Source: Flavobacteriales bacterium (GTDB taxonomy: Bacteria; Bacteroidota; Bacteroidia; Flavobacteriales_D; Crocinitomicaceae). From it: DNA of 64,000 nucleotides. Below are positions 26,987-35,400 of the stretch, in pieces (position 1 is the first letter of the stretch; every line of letters starts with the position of its first letter). The translations under genes were made by a program, and so were the position numbers. The notes under the pieces were generated by a model. The model was not told the DNA's origin, did not search any database, and saw only the letters and a list, made by a program, of their open reading frames with translations. The stretch is from assembly GCA_947447525.1 (NCBI GenBank), contig CANFJL010000005.1:117119-181118 (forward strand), given 5' to 3'.

Positions 26987-27442
26987 TTACTTAAGAGTAT
27001 CTAATTTTAATAATGTAGGTTGTTGTGCTTCATGCTTGTGCGTATCGCCAACATATACCTTTAAATTTGTGAATAATTTTCTTCCTAATGTATTCTTAGG
27101 TAACATACCCTTGATAGCCTTCTCAATTAAACGCTCAGGATGATTTTTCAACATGCTTTCAGCAGAAGTAAAACGCTGTCCACCTGGATAACCAGAATAA
27201 CGGATATATTCTTTATTCTCAAGTTTTGTACCTGAAAATGCTATTTTCTCTGCATTAATAACTATAACATTATCACCGCAGTCAGCATGAGGTGTGTAAC
27301 AAGTCTTGTATTTTCCACGAATGATTTTCGCTACCTTACTTGCTAGACGACCAACTGTTTGACCGTCGGCATCAACGATAAACCACTTCTTATCAGCAGT
27401 TTGCGCATTACCAGAGATTGTTCTATAACTTAATGTATCCAC
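26987..27442 (-). CDS. rplM: 50S ribosomal protein L13
   Basis: A 151-residue L13, one of the first proteins to bind 23S rRNA in assembly. Conserved VDADGQTVGRLASKVAKII and the core MLPKNTLGRKLFTNLKVYVG are visible. The start codon is GTG at 27442. A near-consensus promoter lies at 27518-27488, and the expected mRNA begins with a small stem-loop (27484-27471). Confidence 0.97.
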   Translation of the reverse strand: MDTLSYRTISGNAQTADKKWFIVDADGQTVGRLASKVAKIIRGKYKTCYTPHADCGDNVIVINAEKIAFSGTKLENKEYIRYSGYPGGQRFTSAESMLKNHPERLIEKAIKGMLPKNTLGRKLFTNLKVYVGDTHKHEAQQPTLLKLDTLK

Positions 27443-27470
27443 GTTGTACTCTTTATATTATCACTAAAAA

Positions 27471-27484
27471 CCCTAAAATTAGGG
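27471..27484 (-). promoter_or_regulatory. 5'-end stem-loop in the rplM leader
   Basis: On the minus strand CCCTAATTTTAGGG gives a perfect 6-bp stem followed by TTTTTAG, only a few bases after the promoter -7 box, so it would form at the very 5' end of the message. It could stabilise the transcript or act as an autogenous r-protein leader. Function unproven. Confidence 0.5.
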
Positions 27485-27487
27485 GTG

Positions 27488-27518
27488 CAAAGATAGGATT
27501 ATAGTTTTTATTAACAAA
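27488..27518 (-). promoter_or_regulatory. promoter of rplM-rpsI-rpsB-tsf
   Basis: On the minus strand TTTG (27518-27515), exactly 19 bases, then TATCTTTG (27495-27488). This is a full match to the Bacteroidota housekeeping consensus TTTG-N19-TAnnTTTG. It sits 45 bases before the rplM GTG. Confidence 0.85.
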
Positions 27519-27546
27519 GGAAATTGAAAAAAAATAAAAGAATTTA

Positions 27547-28314
27547 TCAACGATTTTTAAAACTAGCAATTGCTTGTCGTGTAAAGTCGCTCAAAACAAG
27601 GGTTCCGCTGATTCCAGCGCGCTCCATTAGTAAGGTGTCCCAATTATCTGTTCCTTGCCAAAAAATTTCTTTCAGTGCTTGCATTGCAGCTGGATTTGAT
27701 TTAGATAATTTTAAAGCTAAAATCGCTATTTGTTCGTCCATTTCAGGAATGGTTTCATAAATTTCGGCATAAAGGCCTTTTTCTTTAGCCCAAAGAGCCG
27801 AGCGCCATTCTGTTGCGTTAATCGCTAATTCACTCATCGCCGCCAATCCCATTTTTCTTTCCACTGCTGGACCGACCACAAAGGGTCCGATTCCCACCGC
27901 TAATTCAGATAATTTTACGGAAGCAGTAGTGGTAGCCAAACAATAATCTACAGCTGAAGCAATTCCTACACCGCCACCAACTGCTTTACCTTGAACTCTT
28001 CCAATAATTAATTTGGGACATTTTCTACAGGCATTGATCACATTTGCAAAGCCAGAAAAGAATTTCTTTCCCGTATCTAGGTCATCTATTGCAATTAATT
28101 CATCAAAACTAGCACCTGCGCAAAATGTTTTTTCGCCTTGAGTAGATAGAATAATAACTTTTACGGATGCGTCTTTTCCATAAGCGGTAATCTTTTCTGC
28201 AAGTTGTTGCAAAACAGCACCTGGTAACGAATTACTTGAGGCATGTCCAAAAGTAATTGTTGCAATATTGGTTTCTTGATTAATTGATCCAATTACAGCT
28301 CCATTCTCCCACAT
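27547..28314 (-). CDS. enoyl-CoA hydratase/isomerase (crotonase) family protein
   Basis: A 255-residue crotonase-fold enzyme acting on an acyl-CoA. The oxyanion-hole segment TFCAGASFDELIAI near residue 65 and GRVQGKAVGGGVGIASAVDYCLA near 105 mark the family. The catalytic glutamates of enoyl-CoA hydratase are not obvious at their usual places, so the exact reaction (hydratase, isomerase or other) cannot be stated. It lies nine bases after the coiled-coil membrane protein gene on the same strand. Confidence 0.85.
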   Translation of the reverse strand: MWENGAVIGSINQETNIATITFGHASSNSLPGAVLQQLAEKITAYGKDASVKVIILSTQGEKTFCAGASFDELIAIDDLDTGKKFFSGFANVINACRKCPKLIIGRVQGKAVGGGVGIASAVDYCLATTTASVKLSELAVGIGPFVVGPAVERKMGLAAMSELAINATEWRSALWAKEKGLYAEIYETIPEMDEQIAILALKLSKSNPAAMQALKEIFWQGTDNWDTLLMERAGISGTLVLSDFTRQAIASFKNR

Positions 28315-28323
28315 AACTTGCTT

Positions 28324-29274
28324 TTATTTAAGTGTGAAACTATCTGTTCCAATGACACTGCCATCGCAAATTACACGAACCTTATAATTTCCTTTCGCTG
28401 CATTTTCTTTCAAATCAAAGTAAATAGATAAATCAATCGCTTGATTTTGATAATCAATTTCTTTTTTGTCAGAATATGCTACATTGCCTTGATCTGTATC
28501 GGTTGTATAACTAGATCTCGCTTGAAGCACTTTTCCTTCTGGATTGGTAATTTGAAGATAAACTGTTTTTTTACCTGCAGCCGTAAGTGGATTTTGAGCG
28601 ATGGTAAAGCTAGATTTAATTTGAACAGCATTTTTAGCTTTCACTGTTTCTTCAGAAGTATTGTTCATTTTTTGTCTCAGTGCAACAGAGTTAAATTGAT
28701 AGGCTTGTAATCGAGCCCCTTTTTTCACTTGTTCTGTTTTCTCCTCCGCTACTTTTTTAAACTCATCGCGCTCCACAGTGGTAGTCGTAAGTTTTGAAGC
28801 AGTTTCATCCAACTTAGAAGTCAAAGAAATATTTAAGGTATTTAAAGAGTCAATTTGTTTAACATAACTCCTCATTATTCCCCTTAAAGTCTCATTTTCT
28901 TTAGATAATTTGTACAATTGATTTGCCGAAAGTCTTTTGTTTGAATTGAGTTGATTCAATAGGACTTGAATTTTTTCTTTTTGTTTATTTAAACTGTCTG
29001 CTTTCGTATGATCTTTTTCAATTAATTTATCATAAGTATTCAACATGTTTTTAAAGTCAGTTTTTAAATCATTTGAAAGATTACCAACATAACCTTCCAT
29101 CATCTGATTCATGCCTTCCATATCAGATTTTAAGGTTAGATTTTCATTGGTGCAATCATTCAATTCACCTCTTTTAGAAGACCACATATAAGAAAGAACT
29201 CCTAAAGCGGCTAATAAGATGAAAATAAGGATCATATAGATGCCATTACTTCCTTTTGTGTTGTTTTCAGTCAT
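28324..29274 (-). CDS. membrane-anchored coiled-coil protein of unknown function
   Basis: A 316-residue protein. One membrane helix at about residues 13-31 (MILIFILLAALGVLSYMW) is followed by a long coiled coil (about 40-175, rich in Leu, Asn, Lys and Glu heptads such as ENLTLKSDMEGMNQMMEG and SLNKQKEKIQVLLNQL) and a C-terminal beta-rich domain (about 205-316) with FTIAQNPLTAAGKKTVYLQI and YKVRVICDGSVIG. The ATG at 29274 puts the start nearest the helix; the frame extends to 29295. The layout suggests a periplasm-facing envelope protein. I do not recognise a family. Confidence 0.75.
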   Translation of the reverse strand: MTENNTKGSNGIYMILIFILLAALGVLSYMWSSKRGELNDCTNENLTLKSDMEGMNQMMEGYVGNLSNDLKTDFKNMLNTYDKLIEKDHTKADSLNKQKEKIQVLLNQLNSNKRLSANQLYKLSKENETLRGIMRSYVKQIDSLNTLNISLTSKLDETASKLTTTTVERDEFKKVAEEKTEQVKKGARLQAYQFNSVALRQKMNNTSEETVKAKNAVQIKSSFTIAQNPLTAAGKKTVYLQITNPEGKVLQARSSYTTDTDQGNVAYSDKKEIDYQNQAIDLSIYFDLKENAAKGNYKVRVICDGSVIGTDSFTLK

Positions 29275-29398
29275 ACGATTATGTTTATATAACAAAGGTA
29301 TGAAATTGAATTATAAATATTCAATAAACTTATAAGAAATAAAGGATATCATGTTTAGAGTAACTGATCTGAATTGACACACAGTTATTGAGCAAGTG

Positions 29399-30025
29399 CT
29401 ATTTAAAACTCCAATTAATTAAAGGTAGTTTCCGTTTTTCATTACAATTCCAAAGCCCAATTTGAAACCCTTTTAATTTTCGTGTTTTATTGATCAAGCC
29501 AACTTGCAATCCTTTGACCATATAAGATTGGTTGTTTAAAGATATGGAAAGCCCATTCACATAGGTATATTTGCTGCTTAATAAATTGATCCCTAATCCA
29601 TTCAAATAGTAACCCAAACTTGATAGTCCCGAAAGTACAATGCCATTGGAAGCTTCCGTCATAGTGCCAAATGATGAAATTAACACCCCATTATGAATTG
29701 CTTTAAACTTATGATTTTCTCTTAACATCCAAGAAGTATCCGTAGCAAAGAGGACATTATAAGAGAATGCTTTTCTATTGAGAGGGACAAACAAGCCCTG
29801 ACCAATAATTTGAATATTTAATCCGTGCGATCGTCTTACATGGGTAACATTGCAAATTACTTCTGATCCAAATAATCCAATGCCAATGCCGTAAATATTG
29901 TCTTTTACTGATGGTAAAAATCGAAACGCATATGAGTTTTCTAATTTTTTTATTGAATCATTTTGTGCAAACGAAATATCAGCTATGGCTATTACAAAGA
30001 AAACAAAAAACAATATTGGTTTCAT
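29399..30025 (-). CDS. LA_2272-type surface repeat-containing protein
   Basis: A 208-residue exported protein with a signal peptide (MKPILFFVFFVIAIADISFA, then QND). The C-terminal half has short repeated blocks of the form GLxxGLxN, such as YYLNGLGINLL, YVNGLSISLN, MVKGLQVGLINK and KLKGFQIGLWN, ending with NEKRKLPLINWSFK. This matches the pattern of LA_2272-family repeats seen in Bacteroidota and Leptospira, from memory. Likely outer-surface; role unknown. Single gene with no operon partner. Confidence 0.7.
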   Translation of the reverse strand: MKPILFFVFFVIAIADISFAQNDSIKKLENSYAFRFLPSVKDNIYGIGIGLFGSEVICNVTHVRRSHGLNIQIIGQGLFVPLNRKAFSYNVLFATDTSWMLRENHKFKAIHNGVLISSFGTMTEASNGIVLSGLSSLGYYLNGLGINLLSSKYTYVNGLSISLNNQSYMVKGLQVGLINKTRKLKGFQIGLWNCNEKRKLPLINWSFK

Positions 30026-30117
30026 CGTCTTAAAGTTAAAATACATTGGAATGACTCTTAATTTTATTTATTGTAACTATGAACCCCAAGTAAAAGAAAT
30101 CCTTTAGAATTTTCTAA

Positions 30118-30369
30118 TCAGCAAGCAGATACGCTGAAAGAATAATGCTCCATAATTTGATTGGCCAACATCTTTTTACACGCTTCATCAACTTTTTCCT
30201 CAGCAACTTTCTGGTCAACCGCCTCAATAAATAAGCGTACATGTCTACCAATTCTAACGCCTTCTATTTCTGGAAGACCTACATTTTGCATGGCATTGGT
30301 CACCGCTTTACCTTGTGGGTCAAGAAGTGCATCTAAGGGCATAATATCAATTTCAGCTTTGAATTTCAT
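30118..30369 (-). CDS. purS: phosphoribosylformylglycinamidine synthase subunit PurS
   Basis: An 83-residue PurS, the small subunit that holds PurL and PurQ together in step four of purine synthesis. It shows the expected MPLDALLDPQGKAV and VRIGRHVRLFIEA motifs. The ATG at 30369 gives the typical MKFKAEIDIMP start; the frame extends to 30393. It overlaps the pssA end by 17 bases. purL and purQ are not next to it. Confidence 0.92.
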   Translation of the reverse strand: MKFKAEIDIMPLDALLDPQGKAVTNAMQNVGLPEIEGVRIGRHVRLFIEAVDQKVAEEKVDEACKKMLANQIMEHYSFSVSAC

Positions 30370-31189
30370 GTTTTTTGTTTTGACGATTTTCAATTATTGA
30401 GAATAATAAGTACAAAAATACTATTATCGGAATAGACCAGAGGAATAAAAATAAAATACTTACTAACGAACTTATCAGAAAGACATATCTAAAGGTGTTA
30501 TCTGACCAATTCCAAGTTTTAAATTTTAGAGCAATTAAAGGGATATTTGAGATTAATAAGAAAGCAAATACAGTACTTATTCCTGCAATAAAATAACAAT
30601 CAAAGATTTGTTTCACCCATGTCGCTTGTAAATTCCATTGTGTAAATTGAAGGCAAAAGTAAATTGGGAAGAACAACAAAAACAGGGTGTTCAATGGTGT
30701 TGGAACGCCAATAAATTTATCACTTTGGCGGGTGTCTAAATTAAATTTCGCCAATCTAAACATAGAAAGAAAAGGTATCAGCAGCGCCAAAAATGGTAAA
30801 AACTTTATTGAGGCATCAAATTGATTCGGAATATTATAAAATACGGCTTGTTGCCATGCCTGAATTTGAAAATAAACATACGAACTTACAGCGCCATTGT
30901 AATCTTCAATGGCAATCGGAGCTTCGTTAACACCCAGAATAATCATAACCAATGTTATAATTCCTGGCGCTACACCAAAGGAAACTAAGTCTGCAAGGGA
31001 ATCTAATTGTTGGCCTAGTTCCGATTTAATATGCAACATGCGAGCAGCAAAACCATCCAAGAAATCAAAGATCATTGCCAGAATTAGCAGAAAAGAAGCA
31101 ATGTCAATTCTTCCGGATAAGGTAAAAAGTATGCATAGTATACCACAAATTAGGTTGAATCCTGTTAAAAGGTTAGGAAGTCTAAACAT
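30353..31189 (-). CDS. pssA: CDP-diacylglycerol-serine O-phosphatidyltransferase
   Basis: A 278-residue integral membrane enzyme making phosphatidylserine, the precursor of phosphatidylethanolamine. The CDP-alcohol phosphotransferase motif D-x2-D-G-x2-A-R-x8-G-x3-D-x3-D is complete in DFLDGFAARMLH through LDSLADLVSFG (about residues 44-70). About six to eight membrane helices are predicted by eye. It overlaps purS by 17 bases. Confidence 0.93.
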   Translation of the reverse strand: MFRLPNLLTGFNLICGILCILFTLSGRIDIASFLLILAMIFDFLDGFAARMLHIKSELGQQLDSLADLVSFGVAPGIITLVMIILGVNEAPIAIEDYNGAVSSYVYFQIQAWQQAVFYNIPNQFDASIKFLPFLALLIPFLSMFRLAKFNLDTRQSDKFIGVPTPLNTLFLLFFPIYFCLQFTQWNLQATWVKQIFDCYFIAGISTVFAFLLISNIPLIALKFKTWNWSDNTFRYVFLISSLVSILFLFLWSIPIIVFLYLLFSIIENRQNKKHEIQS

Positions 31190-31323
31190 ATGTCCTTATG
31201 AAATGCTAATTTTGTAGTGAATCATAGATAAATCTATTATATTTATCGTCGTTTAATTATCAAATACAAATAACACAATTTTTATTCAATTAAGAGGTTA
31301 TTAGCGGTCTAAAATTTTTAACA

Positions 31324-32409
31324 ATGAGATATTTCTTAACTTCTTTCTTACTTTATTTTTCCTTTATCACTTTCTCGCAAACTTCTAAATATTCCAACGA
31401 ATTTCTAGCTATTGGAGTAGGGGGAGAGGCTTTCGGAATGGGGAATTCTGTGGTGGCTCAATGTAACGATGTCACCTCTGCCTATTGGAATCCTGCGGGC
31501 TTGGTTGGTGTAAAAGGCTGGGTAGAAGCAAGTGTAATGCACTCAGAATTTTTTGCGGGCATTGCTAAGTATGATTATGTGGGAATAGCACACAGTATTA
31601 ATGATAAAAGCAGTATTGGTTTTTCTTTTATTCGATTCGGTGTAGATGATATTCCCAATACAACTCAATTGATTGATAATAATGGCGTAATTAATTATGA
31701 TAATGTCACCTCCTTTACCGCTGGAGATTATGCTTTTATGGGGACTTATGCAACAAAACTTAAAGTTGAAGGAATGAGTCTTGGTGGTACTTTCAAGGTG
31801 ATTCACAGAAAGGTAGGTGACTTTGCCAATTCATGGGGTTTTGGACTTGACGCAGGTTGGCAATACAAAAGAAATGAGCATTGGCGCTTTGGTTTGATGG
31901 CTAGAGATGTAAGTTCTACCTTTAATGCCTGGGTGTTTAATCTTGATCCGCAAATGCAACAGGTATTTTTAGCAACAGGAAATGAAATTCCAAGTAATGG
32001 TTTGGAAGTGACACTTCCTCGAATCATTTTAGCAACTGCCTTCAATCAAAATATTGGAACCAAAGGAATGAATTTTGGTGGAGAAATAGATTTAGACATC
32101 ACCACAGACGGAAGAAGGAATACCTTAATTAGCAGTGATCCTTTCTCCATTGATCCTCATGCAGGAATGCAATTGTCCTACAAAAATATTGTGAAATTAA
32201 GAGGTGGTATTTCTGGGATCCAGTCGTTTAAAAACATGGACAATACCAGCTATTGGGGTGTACAACCCAATCTTGGATTAGGTATTGGTATCAAAGGATT
32301 CAATCTGGATTATGCCTTTACTAGATTAGGCGATGCAAAAGCAAATTTTTACACCCATGTTTTTTCGGTGAAGGTGAAACTATCAAAACCCAAAAACGCT
32401 ATTAAATGA
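31324..32409 (+). CDS. porV: PorV/PorQ-family type IX secretion outer-membrane protein
   Basis: A 361-residue outer-membrane beta-barrel protein. It begins with a signal peptide (MRYFLTSFLLYFSFITFS) and continues with EFLAIGVGGEAFGMGNSVVA and DVTSAYWNPAGL, the typical N-terminal signature of the PorV family. PorV ferries type IX cargo from the translocon to the sortase. The ATGA overlap (four bases) with the C25-peptidase gene shows translational coupling to the sortase-like protein. PorV and PorQ are hard to tell apart; the pairing favours the PorV/PorU2 group. Confidence 0.85.
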   Translation: MRYFLTSFLLYFSFITFSQTSKYSNEFLAIGVGGEAFGMGNSVVAQCNDVTSAYWNPAGLVGVKGWVEASVMHSEFFAGIAKYDYVGIAHSINDKSSIGFSFIRFGVDDIPNTTQLIDNNGVINYDNVTSFTAGDYAFMGTYATKLKVEGMSLGGTFKVIHRKVGDFANSWGFGLDAGWQYKRNEHWRFGLMARDVSSTFNAWVFNLDPQMQQVFLATGNEIPSNGLEVTLPRIILATAFNQNIGTKGMNFGGEIDLDITTDGRRNTLISSDPFSIDPHAGMQLSYKNIVKLRGGISGIQSFKNMDNTSYWGVQPNLGLGIGIKGFNLDYAFTRLGDAKANFYTHVFSVKVKLSKPKNAIK

Positions 32410-35400
32410 GGTTTGTTTATTCGTTCTTTCTAATCCTACTTTCTGTGCATCATATCAGCGCACAGACCTACGGCAATGAATGGATCAATTACAACCAAAA
32501 ATATTATAGCTTTCCCATAACACAAGCTGGACTTTATAAAATTGATGCTGCTGCGTTAATCGCTGCTGGAATTCCCGTTACTTCTTTTACTGCTGGAAAT
32601 ATGCAAGTATTTGGTAGACAAAAAGAAGTTCCTTTATTTGTTCAAGACGGAGGGGACAATACATTTGATCCAGGAGATTTTTTGATTTTTTATGCTGATA
32701 AAAATGACGGGTGGTTAGACTCTACTTTATATGATGATCCTTCTTGGATGGGAAATCCTAAATTTAGTTTGTACAATGACACTATAAATTACTTTTTTAC
32801 CTGGAATAGTATAGAATCCAATCAGCGTTATTTGAATGAATCTGATGTTGATTTCTCGAGTTATTCTGCTGCCAATTTTGTTCTATTTGAAAAATCTCAA
32901 TCTTATTCACAGGCTTATAACGAGGGCGAAAAGTCATCTGAAGCTTCCAGTTCTTTTTATGTAAATGGTGAAGGTTGGGGGAGTACCATGCAGAATGGGA
33001 ATAATGGTTATACCTGGAATTTCTCCTCTACTGTTTTTGAAAGTCTTTATCAAGGAATAGATGCCCCATTGATTCATTACAAAGCAGTAACCGTTGGCGC
33101 ATCGAATGCGAATTATACAGGTCTTGGAAATCACCATACGCAGCATACCATTGGAGCCTCTAATTTTGTATTATTAGACACCATTTTTCACGGTTATACC
33201 TCTGTTCACATTAATAAATTTTTCTCCCCAAATATTCTTACTTCCAATACAGCCAATAATTTTAAAGTTAATATCATTGGAGATCTTGGCGTTGCAACTG
33301 ATTATCAATCTATTAATTTCTGGTCTTTTGTTTATCCAAGAACTCCCTCTTTTTTAAATACCAATAAAACGGCTTTTTCCATTCTAAATGCTTCAGGACA
33401 ATCGAAAGTTCGTTTGAGTATGACGAATATCAATCTCCCCAATCCTTATTTATTTGTATTGGGTTCTGTTCCTAGAAAAATCCCGGTCGTTCAAACTGCT
33501 ACAGGAATTTATCAAGCATTGATTCCGAATGATTTGAGTATGTCAAATCAAAGTGTTCTATTGCAAGATGCCTCCACTGTATTGAATATATCGACACTTG
33601 TCCCTGTTAATGGAACGGGTACTTTTACAGATTTCTCAGCTTTGGCCAACTTGGATAATACGCTGCTATTTGTCTATCAAGCCAAGCTTTCCTCTGTAGT
33701 ACAAGAGTATAAAGTGTATCGCAATTCGCCTCTTGGTGGTGGATATAATGTAATCGCTGCTGAAACAAATGAGTTGTACCAACAATTTGGCGGTGGTATT
33801 CCCAAGCATATTAATGGCATCAGAAGATTTGCACATTTTATATATGATCAGTCTACTCAAAAACCTCTGGGTCTGTTCTTGATTGGTAAAGGTATCCGAG
33901 AAGCTAATGTAGTTTCGGCTTTATCTACTGGACCTGGTTCTAGAACAAGTAGTGCCAATTATAGTTTATCTCTTGTTCCTTCATTTGGACAACCTTCTTG
34001 TGATGTTTGTATTACTTCTAATTTAAATGGAACAGATAAATGGACTCCATTAATTCCTACGGGAAGAATTGCGGTGAATACTCCCGAAGAGTTAACTACC
34101 TATTTAAATAAAGTGAAGGCATTTGAATTGAATCAGGATCCATCCAGCACCTACAATTCGGAAACCAAGGATTGGCAGAAACAAATTCTGCATTTTTCAG
34201 GCGGTAGCAATGCAAGTGAGCAGTTGTTATTTCAATATTATCTGAATCAAATGAAAAGTGTTATTGAGGATGATTATTTTGGTGGACATACCCAACTGAT
34301 TGCTAAGCAAACCGGAAATCCTTTGAGTCCAGCTGAATTCCAAGCAATTCAAGATCGTATTGAAAACGGTGTTTCCATCCTGAATTTCTTTGGTCATGCT
34401 TCTTCTTCTGTAAGTGGATTTGACATCAACTTAGACGAGCCAGAATTGTGGAACAATCAAGGGAAATACCCGCTTTTAATTGCAAATTCCTGTTATAATG
34501 GAAATATATTTCAAAGTTTGCCTACCAAATCAGAACAATTTGTTCTCACGCCCAACGCAGGGGTGATTGCCTACTTAGGGACGCTTAGTTATGGATTTAC
34601 AGAGCCTTTGAATGAATTCTCCAATCAATTTTACCGACAGCTGAGCCGTCACAATTATGGAGGAACTATAGGAGATCATATCCAAAATGTAATTGATAGT
34701 GTAATGAATTCCACTTCGTCATTAATTACAGAGGCTACTTTTTCTCAAATGACTTTGCACGGCGATCCGATGTTGACCATCAACAAACATCTTAATCCGG
34801 AAATAGAGCTCAGAGATGACCGCGTTGTTTTTGGACCTGAAAACATAACCTTAGCAACGGATTCAATTTCAATTGATATTACCCTTCGAAATTTAGGTAA
34901 ATCTATTCCTGGTGATTTTTCGTTGCAAATTTCAAGAGATTTTCCTGGAAGTTCTATCGACTCCAATTATTTTTATGTGATTCACGGAATTGATTATGAA
35001 AAAACAATTCAAATTAAACTTCCCTTCTCTCCTTCGATTGGGATTGGATTGAATAAATTTAATATTTCAGTTGATTTACCTTCAGTTGTTCAAGAACAAT
35101 ATGATGAGGTCAATAACAACCAAATCTTGAAGAATTTTAATATCAACATTGATGGAATTGAGCCTATTTTACCTATTGACTTTGCTGTCGTGCCAAGGGA
35201 TACTTTAAGTTTATTTGCTTCTACCATTGATCCAGCAGCAGGTGTACATACCTATCGATTTGAAATTGATACTTTACCTACTTTTAATAGTGGATTTAAA
35301 AGGTATGCTTTAAAAACTGAATTGGGCGGTGTAAAGGAAGTGTCTTGGCAGGAGTGGATTGCTGCTAGTAGTAATTTGAGTGCTCCTTTGTATTTGACGG

